A model generated the notes under the pieces. That model made no database searches. It was not told where the DNA came from and saw nothing but the letters and a program-made list of their open reading frames with translations. Below, piece by piece: positions 1 to 5,079 of a DNA stretch of 9,172 nt; position 1 is the stretch's first letter; each line of letters begins with the position of its first letter. Location of the stretch: NCBI GenBank assembly GCA_020025115.1, contig JAHHSP010000043.1, positions 1 through 9,172 on the forward strand. The letters are read 5' to 3'. This stretch comes from Collinsella sp. (GTDB lineage: Bacteria; Actinomycetota; Coriobacteriia; Coriobacteriales; Coriobacteriaceae). Position numbers and translations under genes: made by a program.

Positions 1-1238
1 GCGTGACCCCGATTCTTCTCGGTGGATATGCCGAGATTTGCGGCATGGACCCGACTGAGGTTCCCTGCGCCCCGCAGGTACTCTCTTGCATCCATCGTCA
101 TGGCACGGTAGACCTTGTGGCGGTCGCCGAGGAACTCGGCCTGTCCTTGGACGACGTCCAGGAGGCCTGCTCGCTGCTCTATGGTTGGGGCTCCGTCGTT
201 CCCGTCGAGGCTGATGGGAAGTCCGATGACGGTGGGTTCCCTCGGGCGTTCGCCGCGGTTCCCCGTGATCGATCCGGCAATACGGTCTATGACGGCCGTG
301 CGTTCAACCGAGAGGACGCCACCGCCGTGGGCGGTCCTTGGATCCCGCCGATGACCGATGACGAGTTCTTCGAGCGCGAGCGTTCTCATACCTATATCGG
401 GCAGGGTTTTTGGAAGCGCGCCTTCATGCTTGTCGCGGGTATCGCGGTCAATATCTTGACCGGATTCCTTCTCGTGATCACGGTCTATTCGGCGCTCGGT
501 GTTTCAACGCCCATGGATCTCAACGTCCTGGGCGAGGTCGTCGCCGGCTCTCCGGCGCAGGGAGCCGGGCTTCAGCAGGGCGACCGAGTGCTCGCCGTAA
601 ACGGGGAGCCGGTCTCCTCTTGGCTGGAGCTGACGGACGCTTTGAATGCCACCGGCAAGAAGGACCCGGTCGAACTTGAGCTGTGGCGTCCGACCGATCA
701 GCAAGATGCGTTCGACCATCTTCCCTTTGAGGGGCACTCGGGTTCAGACGCGTGGGCACGCGAGAACGGTGCGTTCATGAGCGTCGAGGCTTCCTTCGGT
801 GATGATGGGATGCTGGGCATCAATGCGCCTATGAAGACGCTCCGCCTCAGCCCGATGCAGTCTTGCCAAATCGCCATCGACAATATTGTCACCACCGCTC
901 AGTCCGTCGGCAGTCTCCTCAACCCGCGCCATACGATGGAGGTCCTCGATAACTCCACGTCCGTAGTCGGCATCTCCGTCATGTCGGCCGAGGCCGCTGC
1001 GGCTGGGCCCGCATCGTTCCTCAATCTGGCGGCGCTCATCTCGTTCTCCCTCGGATTCATGAACCTGCTGCCCATTCCTCCGCTCGATGGCGGCAAGCTG
1101 CTGATCGAGTCGATTCAGGCGATCACGCGGCGAAAGGTTCCGGTCAAGGTTCAGACGGCCATCTCCATGATCGGCGTCGGGTTGTTCGGATTGTTGTTCG
1201 TGTACATGTTGGGTTCGGATATCCTCCGCTTTTTCTAG
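1..1238 (+). CDS. rseP: RIP metalloprotease RseP (M50, PDZ-containing), 5' end missing
   Basis: Membrane-embedded site-2 zinc protease that cleaves transmembrane substrates such as anti-sigma factors. The gene enters the window from upstream: the frame is open from base 1, and the GTG at 3 reads as the valine of a GVTPILLGGY membrane-reentrant loop, not as a start. The HExxH motif therefore lies outside the window. Residues are counted from that codon. GGY is at 7-9, a membrane helix at about 138-163, and a PDZ domain at about 172-230 with the GSPAQGAGLQQGDRVLAVNG core. The second zinc-ligand motif NLLPIPPLDGG is at 354-364 within a membrane helix, and a final helix spans about 384-405. The loop between GGY and FWKR (136-139) is about 128 residues, against about 40 in typical RseP. 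It contains a winged-helix-like segment at about 23-69, described under findings. ispG follows after 21 nt, so co-transcription is likely. The family call is firm. Substrates are unknown. Confidence 0.95.
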   Translation, partial: VTPILLGGYAEICGMDPTEVPCAPQVLSCIHRHGTVDLVAVAEELGLSLDDVQEACSLLYGWGSVVPVEADGKSDDGGFPRAFAAVPRDRSGNTVYDGRAFNREDATAVGGPWIPPMTDDEFFERERSHTYIGQGFWKRAFMLVAGIAVNILTGFLLVITVYSALGVSTPMDLNVLGEVVAGSPAQGAGLQQGDRVLAVNGEPVSSWLELTDALNATGKKDPVELELWRPTDQQDAFDHLPFEGHSGSDAWARENGAFMSVEASFGDDGMLGINAPMKTLRLSPMQSCQIAIDNIVTTAQSVGSLLNPRHTMEVLDNSTSVVGISVMSAEAAAAGPASFLNLAALISFSLGFMNLLPIPPLDGGKLLIESIQAITRRKVPVKVQTAISMIGVGLFGLLFVYMLGSDILRFF

Positions 1239-1259
1239 CGGTGCAGTGAGGGGGACTCC

Positions 1260-2321
1260 ATGCAAGGTATCGCTCGAGAGCGCACACGTCGCGTGATGGT
1301 CGGTTCCGTCCCGATCGGCGGTGGGTCGCCGGTCGTGGTGCAATCGATGACCTGTACCCCCACCGTCGACGCTGATGCAACGCTTGCCCAAGTCAACGCT
1401 TTGGTCGATGCGGGATGCGATCTCGTTCGGGTCACCGTCGCCTCGAAAGAGGCGCTTGAGCCGTTCGCGCGCATCTGCCGCGAGTCGCCCGTGCCCATCG
1501 TAGCTGACATTCATTTCGATTACCGTCTCGCAATCGGCGCGGTTCGAGCCGGTGCTGCCAAATTGCGCATCAACCCGGGAAACATCGGTGACTGGGAGCG
1601 CGTCGACGCCGTGATCGATGCAGCCGGTGAGGCGGGTGCGGCTATCCGCATCGGCGTCAATGCGGGCTCGCTCGACAAGCGCATCGCCGAACGCGACGAC
1701 CTGACGCAACCAGAGAAGCTCGTCGCCTCGTCTCTCGAGTTCGTCGAGCATTTCGAGAAACGCGGCTTCGAGGATATCGTGCTGTCCGCGAAGGCCCATA
1801 GCGTGCCGACCACGTTCGAGACCTACCGCGCACTTTCGCGCGAGCTACCCCATATCCCGCTGCATCTCGGGGTGACTGAGGCCGGCACCGTACAGCAAGG
1901 CACGATTAAGAGCGCTGTGGGGCTCGGCGTGCTGCTTGCAGAGGGTATCGGCGACACGATGCGCGTGAGCCTCACGGCCGACCCCGTCGAGGAGCCGCCG
2001 GTGTGCTGGGGGATTCTGCAGGCACTCGGTCTGCGTCGCCGTGGTCCGGAGCTTGTGAGCTGTCCCACGTGCGGTCGCACGCAGGTCAACCTCATCGGCC
2101 TGGCCGAGGAGGTGGGGGAGAGGCTCAAAGGGTGTGCCAAGCCCATCTCCGTCGCCGTCATGGGGTGCGTGGTCAACGGCCCCGGAGAGGCGAGCGATGC
2201 CGATGTGGGCGTTGCCTGCGGTCGTGGCGTCGGCATGGTGTTTCGTCGGGGCGAGGTTATCCGCAAAGTGCCCGAGGAGCAGATCGTGGATGCGCTCATG
2301 GAGGAAATCGACAAGCTGTAG
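1260..2321 (+). CDS. ispG: 4-hydroxy-3-methylbut-2-en-1-yl diphosphate synthase (flavodoxin), IspG/GcpE
   Basis: Cytosolic [4Fe-4S] enzyme of the non-mevalonate (MEP) isoprenoid pathway. It reductively opens methylerythritol cyclodiphosphate to HMBPP. The 353-residue protein is the normal length of the bacterial two-domain form. Visible signatures are VQSMTCTPT at 27-35 (N-terminal TIM barrel, substrate binding), KLRINPGNIG at 101-110, LGVTEAG at 203-209, and the cluster-binding C-terminal domain with C268-P-T-C271 and MGCVVNGPGE. C303 and E310 would supply the remaining ligands known for the family. The ATG at 1260 follows a GAGGGGG Shine-Dalgarno at 1248-1254 with 5 nt spacing, and the N-terminus aligns with the family, so the start is well supported. 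It lies 21 nt after rseP with no terminator between, so it is probably in the same operon. No missing catalytic residue was seen. Confidence 0.97.
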   Translation: MQGIARERTRRVMVGSVPIGGGSPVVVQSMTCTPTVDADATLAQVNALVDAGCDLVRVTVASKEALEPFARICRESPVPIVADIHFDYRLAIGAVRAGAAKLRINPGNIGDWERVDAVIDAAGEAGAAIRIGVNAGSLDKRIAERDDLTQPEKLVASSLEFVEHFEKRGFEDIVLSAKAHSVPTTFETYRALSRELPHIPLHLGVTEAGTVQQGTIKSAVGLGVLLAEGIGDTMRVSLTADPVEEPPVCWGILQALGLRRRGPELVSCPTCGRTQVNLIGLAEEVGERLKGCAKPISVAVMGCVVNGPGEASDADVGVACGRGVGMVFRRGEVIRKVPEEQIVDALMEEIDKL

Positions 2322-2449
2322 CGCCCTGTCGCCCAGGTGCCGACATGGCTCTTTCGGGGGCGTTTCACCCATGAAAACACCATAGGGGATCGTGTCCGCG
2401 CCGGGATGGGCGCCCGTTCGACCGCTTTTCGAGATTTGCTCGCACAACC

Positions 2450-2458
2450 TGGTATTAT
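2450..2458 (+). promoter_or_regulatory. putative extended -10 promoter of proS
   Basis: TGG followed by TATTAT (2453-2458) matches an extended -10 element (TGn plus 5 of 6 of TATAAT) in an A/T-richer pocket of the 174-nt gap before proS. No good -35 hexamer sits 16-18 nt upstream, which is tolerated by extended -10 promoters. The expected transcript starts near 2465, giving a leader of about 30 nt. The rest of the gap (2322-2449) shows only weak hairpins (for example 2327-2345 and 2398-2413) without a following T-tract. I see no T-box antiterminator motif, so tRNA-sensing control of proS is not supported. Confidence 0.5.
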
Positions 2459-2495
2459 CGAATCGTTTGACTGAACTGGATTTTTGGAGGTCGCT

Positions 2496-4223
2496 GTGTC
2501 CAAGACTCGCGCGATGAATATGTCCAACCTGTACGCCCCCACGCTCAAAGAAGACCCTGCGGAGGCGGAGCTCGCGAGCCATCGCCTCATGCTGCGCGCG
2601 GGCATGATCCGCAAGCAGGCCGCGGGTCTTTATAGCTATCTGCCCCTTGCGTGGCGCTCCCTGCGCAAGATCGAAGACATCATCCGCGACGAGATGGACG
2701 CTTCGGGCGCCCAGGAGTTGCGCATGCCCATCATGATCGATGCCCAGATGTGGCGCGAGTCCGGTCGTTATGGCGCGTACGGCCCCGAACTCATGCGCAT
2801 CTCCGATCGCCATGAACGTGAATTCGTTCTCGGGCCCACGCATGAGGAGTCCGTCACGGACCTCATCAAGAATGAACTCAAGAGCTATAAGCAGCTTCCC
2901 GTGAACTTGTACCAGATCCAGGACAAGTTCCGTGACGAGATGCGCCCCCGCTTCGGCCTTATGCGCGGCCGCGAGTTCATCATGAAGGACGGCTACTCCT
3001 TCAGTGCCACACAGGAGTCCCTGCAAGAGGTCTACGACGATATGAAGCAGGCCTATGCGAACGTCTGCGAGCGCTGCGGCCTCAAGGCCCTCCCCGTTGT
3101 TGCGGACTCCGGCCAGATCGGTGGAGACACCTCCGTCGAGTTCATGGCGCTCGCCGACGCCGGTGAAGCCGCGCTCGTGTATTGCGACGCCTGCGGGTAC
3201 GCCGCGGACGACGAGGCGGCCTCCACCCAGGTTGCCGTTATCGAGGGTCCCGGCGATGGCACCCTGCAGAAGGTTCACACCCCCGGCCTCACGACGATCA
3301 AAGACGTCGCGGAGTTCTTCGGGCTTCCCGAGAGCGGCACCCGCAAGGCCCTCGCCCTCATCGACGTCGAGGGCAACCCGGTCGTCGCCATCGTCCCCGG
3401 AGACCACGATCTCAACGATTGCAAGGCCGAGCACCTCTTTGGCGAGGGATTCCATCTCATGACCGATGAGGAGCTTGAGCAGTACGGTCTGCATAAGGGC
3501 TTTATCGGGCCGGTCGACCTTCCCGAGGGCGTTCGCCTGGTCTGCGATGTCACCCTGCGCGATTCCCAGCGGTGGGCTTGCGGTGCCAACGAAGTCGATT
3601 ATCACTTCACCGGCGCCTGCCCCGGTCGCGACTTCGAACCCGACGCGTGGGAGGATCTCATCACGGTCGTCGCCGGCGACCCCTGCCCTCATTGCGGCGC
3701 CGCACTCGCCGGAGCCCGTGGCATCGAGGTGTCACAGGTCTTCCAGCTCGGTACCAAGTACTCCGAGGCCATGGGGGCCACCTTCGCCGATGAGAACGGC
3801 GAGGAGAGGCCCTTCCTGATGGGTTGCTATGGTATTGGCGTATCGCGTACCCTCGCGGCATCCGTCGAGCAACATCACGATGAGAACGGCATCATCTGGC
3901 CGGTCTCCATCGCACCGTACGAGGTGGCCGTCATGCCGCTCGATCCGACCATCCCTGAGTGCGCTGAGGTTTGCGACCGCCTGACCGCAGAGCTGTGCGA
4001 GGCGGGGATCGAGGTAATTGTCGATGATCGCGACATCCGCCCCGGCGTTAAATTCGCCGACAACGACCTTATGGGTTTCCCGTATCAGATCGTGTTGGGC
4101 AAGCGCGGTCTTAAGAACGGCACGGTCGAGCTAAAGGACCGCGCTACGGGAGAGCGCGAGGACGTCGCGATCGACGAGGTGGCATCCAAGGTTGCCTATC
4201 TTGTGATCTCCCAGCGTCGTTAG
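2496..4223 (+). CDS. proS: proline-tRNA ligase (bacterial-type ProRS with editing insertion)
   Basis: Class II aminoacyl-tRNA synthetase that charges tRNA-Pro in the cytosol. I place the start at GTG 2496 (575 aa), because GGAGG at 2486-2490 precedes it by 5 nt. An upstream TTG at 2484 overlaps that ribosome site and is less likely. Later in-frame ATGs (2514, 2520) lack a ribosome site. Order of domains: catalytic N-terminal part with GPTHEE at 113-118 and motif 2 around FRDEMRPRFGLMRGREF (145-161); an inserted editing (INS/YbaK-like) domain at about 225-390 with K284 and GANEVDYH (363-370); motif 3 at about 440-470 (MGCYGIGVSR at 442-451); and a C-terminal anticodon-binding domain at about 473-570. 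Two CxxC pairs (C230/C233, C397/C400) flank the insertion, as often seen in this family. The length is normal. It has its own promoter upstream and an intrinsic terminator downstream, so it appears separately transcribed from ispG. Confidence 0.96.
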   Translation: MSKTRAMNMSNLYAPTLKEDPAEAELASHRLMLRAGMIRKQAAGLYSYLPLAWRSLRKIEDIIRDEMDASGAQELRMPIMIDAQMWRESGRYGAYGPELMRISDRHEREFVLGPTHEESVTDLIKNELKSYKQLPVNLYQIQDKFRDEMRPRFGLMRGREFIMKDGYSFSATQESLQEVYDDMKQAYANVCERCGLKALPVVADSGQIGGDTSVEFMALADAGEAALVYCDACGYAADDEAASTQVAVIEGPGDGTLQKVHTPGLTTIKDVAEFFGLPESGTRKALALIDVEGNPVVAIVPGDHDLNDCKAEHLFGEGFHLMTDEELEQYGLHKGFIGPVDLPEGVRLVCDVTLRDSQRWACGANEVDYHFTGACPGRDFEPDAWEDLITVVAGDPCPHCGAALAGARGIEVSQVFQLGTKYSEAMGATFADENGEERPFLMGCYGIGVSRTLAASVEQHHDENGIIWPVSIAPYEVAVMPLDPTIPECAEVCDRLTAELCEAGIEVIVDDRDIRPGVKFADNDLMGFPYQIVLGKRGLKNGTVELKDRATGEREDVAIDEVASKVAYLVISQRR

Positions 4224-4233
4224 CGTTCCGGTC

Positions 4234-4266
4234 GGGCGTGCTCTGTGGCTTGCGCGCCCCTTTCTT
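4234..4266 (+). terminator. intrinsic terminator after proS
   Basis: Eight-pair stem GGGCGTGC (4234-4241) with GCGCGCCC (4252-4259), including one G-U wobble, and a 10-nt loop. It is followed by a C and then TTTCTT. It sits 10 nt after the proS stop and separates proS from the tRNA genes. The T-tract is interrupted and the loop is long, so termination may be partial. Confidence 0.6.
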
Positions 4267-4331
4267 GCATTCCTTCTATCTGCGGAACCCCTGCATCTAA
4301 GACTTCTTTTCAAAAAAGTCTGAAAAAGTGC

Positions 4332-4360
4332 TTGCACCGATCCCGAGGTTCCCGTATAGT
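4332..4360 (+). promoter_or_regulatory. sigma70-type promoter of tRNA-Ala
   Basis: TTGCAC (4332-4337) and TATAGT (4355-4360) are separated by exactly 17 nt, and the -10 lies 15 nt before the tRNA 5' end, which predicts a leader of about 9 nt. A-tracts at 4312-4317 and 4323-4327 lie just upstream, like an UP element. A TAGTAT at 4357-4362 is an alternative -10 register shared with the tRNA-Val promoter. The spacer contains CGAGGTTCC (4344-4352), also present in the tRNA-Val promoter. A short inverted repeat (AGACTT 4300-4305, AAGTCT 4316-4321) sits at the upstream edge. Its role is unknown. Confidence 0.8.
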
Positions 4361-4375
4361 ATCTTTTCGTTGCAA

Positions 4376-4451
4376 GGGGGCGTAGCTCAGCTGGGAGAGC
4401 GCTTGACTGGCAGTCAAGAGGTCAGGGGTTCGATCCCCCTCGTCTCCACCA
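4376..4451 (+). tRNA. tRNA-Ala (anticodon GGC)
   Basis: A 76-nt cloverleaf with CCA encoded. The acceptor GGGGGCG (4376-4382) pairs with CGTCTCC (4441-4447) and shows the G3-U70 wobble that is the identity element of alanine tRNA. D-arm GCTC/GAGC; anticodon stem CTTGA/TCAAG around loop CTGGCAG, giving anticodon GGC, which reads GCC and GCU. The T-arm carries GGTTCGATCC. Discriminator A4448, CCA 4449-4451. GGC is a natural match for a high-GC genome rich in GCC codons. Confidence 0.97.
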
Positions 4452-4459
4452 TGAGATTC

Positions 4460-4487
4460 AAAGCCTCCGGATTACCGGAGGCTTTTT
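4460..4487 (+). terminator. intrinsic terminator after tRNA-Ala
   Basis: Perfect 9-bp stem AGCCTCCGG (4462-4470) and CCGGAGGCT (4475-4483) with loop ATTA, extended by A-T pairs and ending in TTTTT (4483-4487). It begins 8 nt after the tRNA CCA end. The leading A-run could make it work in reverse too. It lies only 29 nt before the next tRNA. Confidence 0.9.
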
Positions 4488-4516
4488 CATATTCGGCAGG
4501 TTGCAACGTCCATAGC

Positions 4517-4592
4517 GGGCTCTTGGCGCAACGGTTAGCGCAGGGGACTCATAATCCCTGGGTTCTGGGTTCGAATCCCGGAGGGCCCACCA
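4517..4592 (+). tRNA. tRNA with CAT anticodon, probably tRNA-Ile2 (lysidine-modified), otherwise elongator tRNA-Met
   Basis: A 76-nt cloverleaf. The acceptor GGGCTCT (4517-4523) pairs with AGGGCCC (4582-4588). D-stem GCGC/GCGC; anticodon stem GGGGA/TCCCT around loop CTCATAA, anticodon CAT at 4550-4552. T-arm GGGTTCGAATCCC, discriminator A4589, encoded CCA 4590-4592. It is not the initiator, because G1-C72 is a normal pair and the three G-C pairs of the initiator anticodon stem are absent. The C4-G69 pair and the GACTCATAATC anticodon arm resemble bacterial Ile2, whose C34 is converted to lysidine by TilS to read AUA, but elongator Met shares the loop. I see no clear promoter in the 29 nt upstream. 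It may depend on read-through from tRNA-Ala or on a promoter overlapping that terminator. The tRNA call is certain. The isotype is not. Confidence 0.9.
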
Positions 4593-4601
4593 GTGAATCA
4601 G

Positions 4602-4635
4602 CAGGTCAGACGTCATGTCTGGCCTGTTTCTTTTT
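4602..4635 (+). terminator. intrinsic terminator after the CAT tRNA
   Basis: Ten-pair stem CAGGTCAGAC (4602-4611) with GTCTGGCCTG (4617-4626), one G-U wobble, loop GTCAT, followed by TTTCTTTTT (4627-4635). It starts 9 nt after the tRNA end. Confidence 0.88.
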
Positions 4636-4884
4636 GCGCCCGCCGTGCCGCGCTGTGCGAAAGTGCCTAACTGACGGCACCCGGGCGCCGCCTTATGCAT
4701 TCCAGGCGCCAGGGACGGCCGTTTTATGCAGGCGGTCCGTGTGCGGTTTCTAACCCGCGTGTCATGCTCCCGGCATAAGCCCGTGGACGGCCATCTCGGC
4801 GGTGGCGGCGTCCGGGCGCATGCCCCCAGCATCTCGTGAACCTCGAGATCGCGCGATCTAATTCGCTAATCAGAAAAATAGTTG
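4636..4884 (+). other. gene-poor intergenic stretch rich in inverted repeats; no supported gene
   Basis: Between the terminator of the CAT tRNA and the tRNA-Val promoter there are about 250 nt for which I support no protein gene. Reading frames on both strands either run across tRNAs and terminators or lack a ribosome site and recognisable protein character. The stretch is dense in possible hairpins: GGAC/GTCC plus GCC/GGC at 4713-4738; GCGGTT with AACCCGC at 4743-4758; GGACG/CGTCC enclosing GCC/GGC at about 4785-4812; GGGC/GCCC at about 4814-4825; ATCTCG/CGAGAT at 4831-4849. CTTATGC (4692-4698) can pair with GCATAAG (4773-4779) around the first two. TTATGCA also recurs directly (4693, 4724). 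It could be a structured RNA, a decayed element or plain high-GC spacer. Confidence 0.5.
4846..4859 (+). promoter_or_regulatory. perfect 14-bp palindrome upstream of the tRNA-Val promoter
   Basis: AGATCGCGCGATCT is identical to its reverse complement and overlaps the right arm of the ATCTCG/CGAGAT hairpin at 4831-4849. It ends 25 nt before the -35 of the tRNA-Val promoter. Such a site could be an operator for a dimeric regulator, but no function can be assigned from sequence. CGCG and GATC words are frequent enough in high-GC DNA that chance is possible. Confidence 0.35.
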
Positions 4885-4914
4885 TTGCGCAAAAACGAGG
4901 TTCCGTGTTAGTAT
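4885..4914 (+). promoter_or_regulatory. promoter of tRNA-Val
   Basis: A TTGCGC -35 (4885-4890) is followed 18 nt later by TAGTAT (4909-4914), which is preceded by TGT as an extended -10. The -10 lies 19 nt before the tRNA. An A-run (4874-4878) sits upstream of the -35. The spacer holds CGAGGTTCC (4896-4904) at the same 13-nt offset from TAGTAT as in the tRNA-Ala promoter. Confidence 0.75.
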
Positions 4915-4933
4915 TCTCCTTGCTGAAAAGCGC

Positions 4934-5008
4934 GGGCGATTGGCTCAGGGGTAGAGCATATCCTTCACACGGATGGGGTCACAAGTTCGAATCTTGTATC
5001 GCCCACCA
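4934..5008 (+). tRNA. tRNA-Val (anticodon CAC)
   Basis: A 75-nt cloverleaf. Acceptor GGGCGAT (4934-4940) with ATCGCCC (4998-5004), D-stem GCTC/GAGC, anticodon stem TATCC/GGATG with a closing U-G pair, loop TTCACAC giving CAC at 4966-4968, which reads GUG. The T-arm carries GTTCGAATC, with discriminator A5005 and encoded CCA 5006-5008. The acceptor and overall shape resemble the CAC valine tRNA of high-GC actinobacteria. Confidence 0.97.
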
Positions 5009-5017
5009 TCACACATC

Positions 5018-5045
5018 AAAGGCTCCAGGAAACTGGAGCCTTTTT
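5018..5045 (+). terminator. intrinsic terminator after tRNA-Val
   Basis: Perfect stem GGCTCCAG (5021-5028) with CTGGAGCC (5033-5040), GAAA (GNRA) tetraloop, extended by AAA/TTT and ending in TTTTT (5041-5045). It resembles the terminator of tRNA-Ala closely in size and sequence. The ABC-F start codon is only 34 nt further on. A TATAGA (5048-5053) could be a weak -10 for that gene, but no -35 is visible. Confidence 0.92.
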
Positions 5046-5079
5046 GCTATAGAGACTCTGCGACCTTGTGAGGGTGACC

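Noticed and set aside
744..1799. 351-codon open frame on the - strand over rseP and ispG
   Set aside because: Antisense to two recognised genes and crosses their boundary; no ribosome site or recognisable motif.
2322..2449. T-box or other riboswitch leader upstream of proS
   Set aside because: The gap is short, has no T-box consensus and no antiterminator/terminator pair; only weak hairpins without T-tracts are present.
1845..3692. 615-codon open frame on the - strand across ispG and proS
   Set aside because: It is antisense to two firmly identified genes, has no protein-family features, and is the usual mirror frame of high-GC coding sequence with few stop codons.
4328..4753. 141-codon open frame on the + strand across the tRNA island
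   Set aside because: It runs through two tRNAs and two terminators, so it cannot be a normal protein gene.
4458..4832. 124-codon open frame on the - strand over tRNA-CAT and the spacer
   Set aside because: It overlaps the CAT tRNA and two terminators, and lacks a ribosome site and protein-like character.
4376..5008. tRNA-associated integration site or mobile element
   Set aside because: I found no integrase, direct repeat of a tRNA 3' end, or composition shift; all neighbouring genes are core functions.
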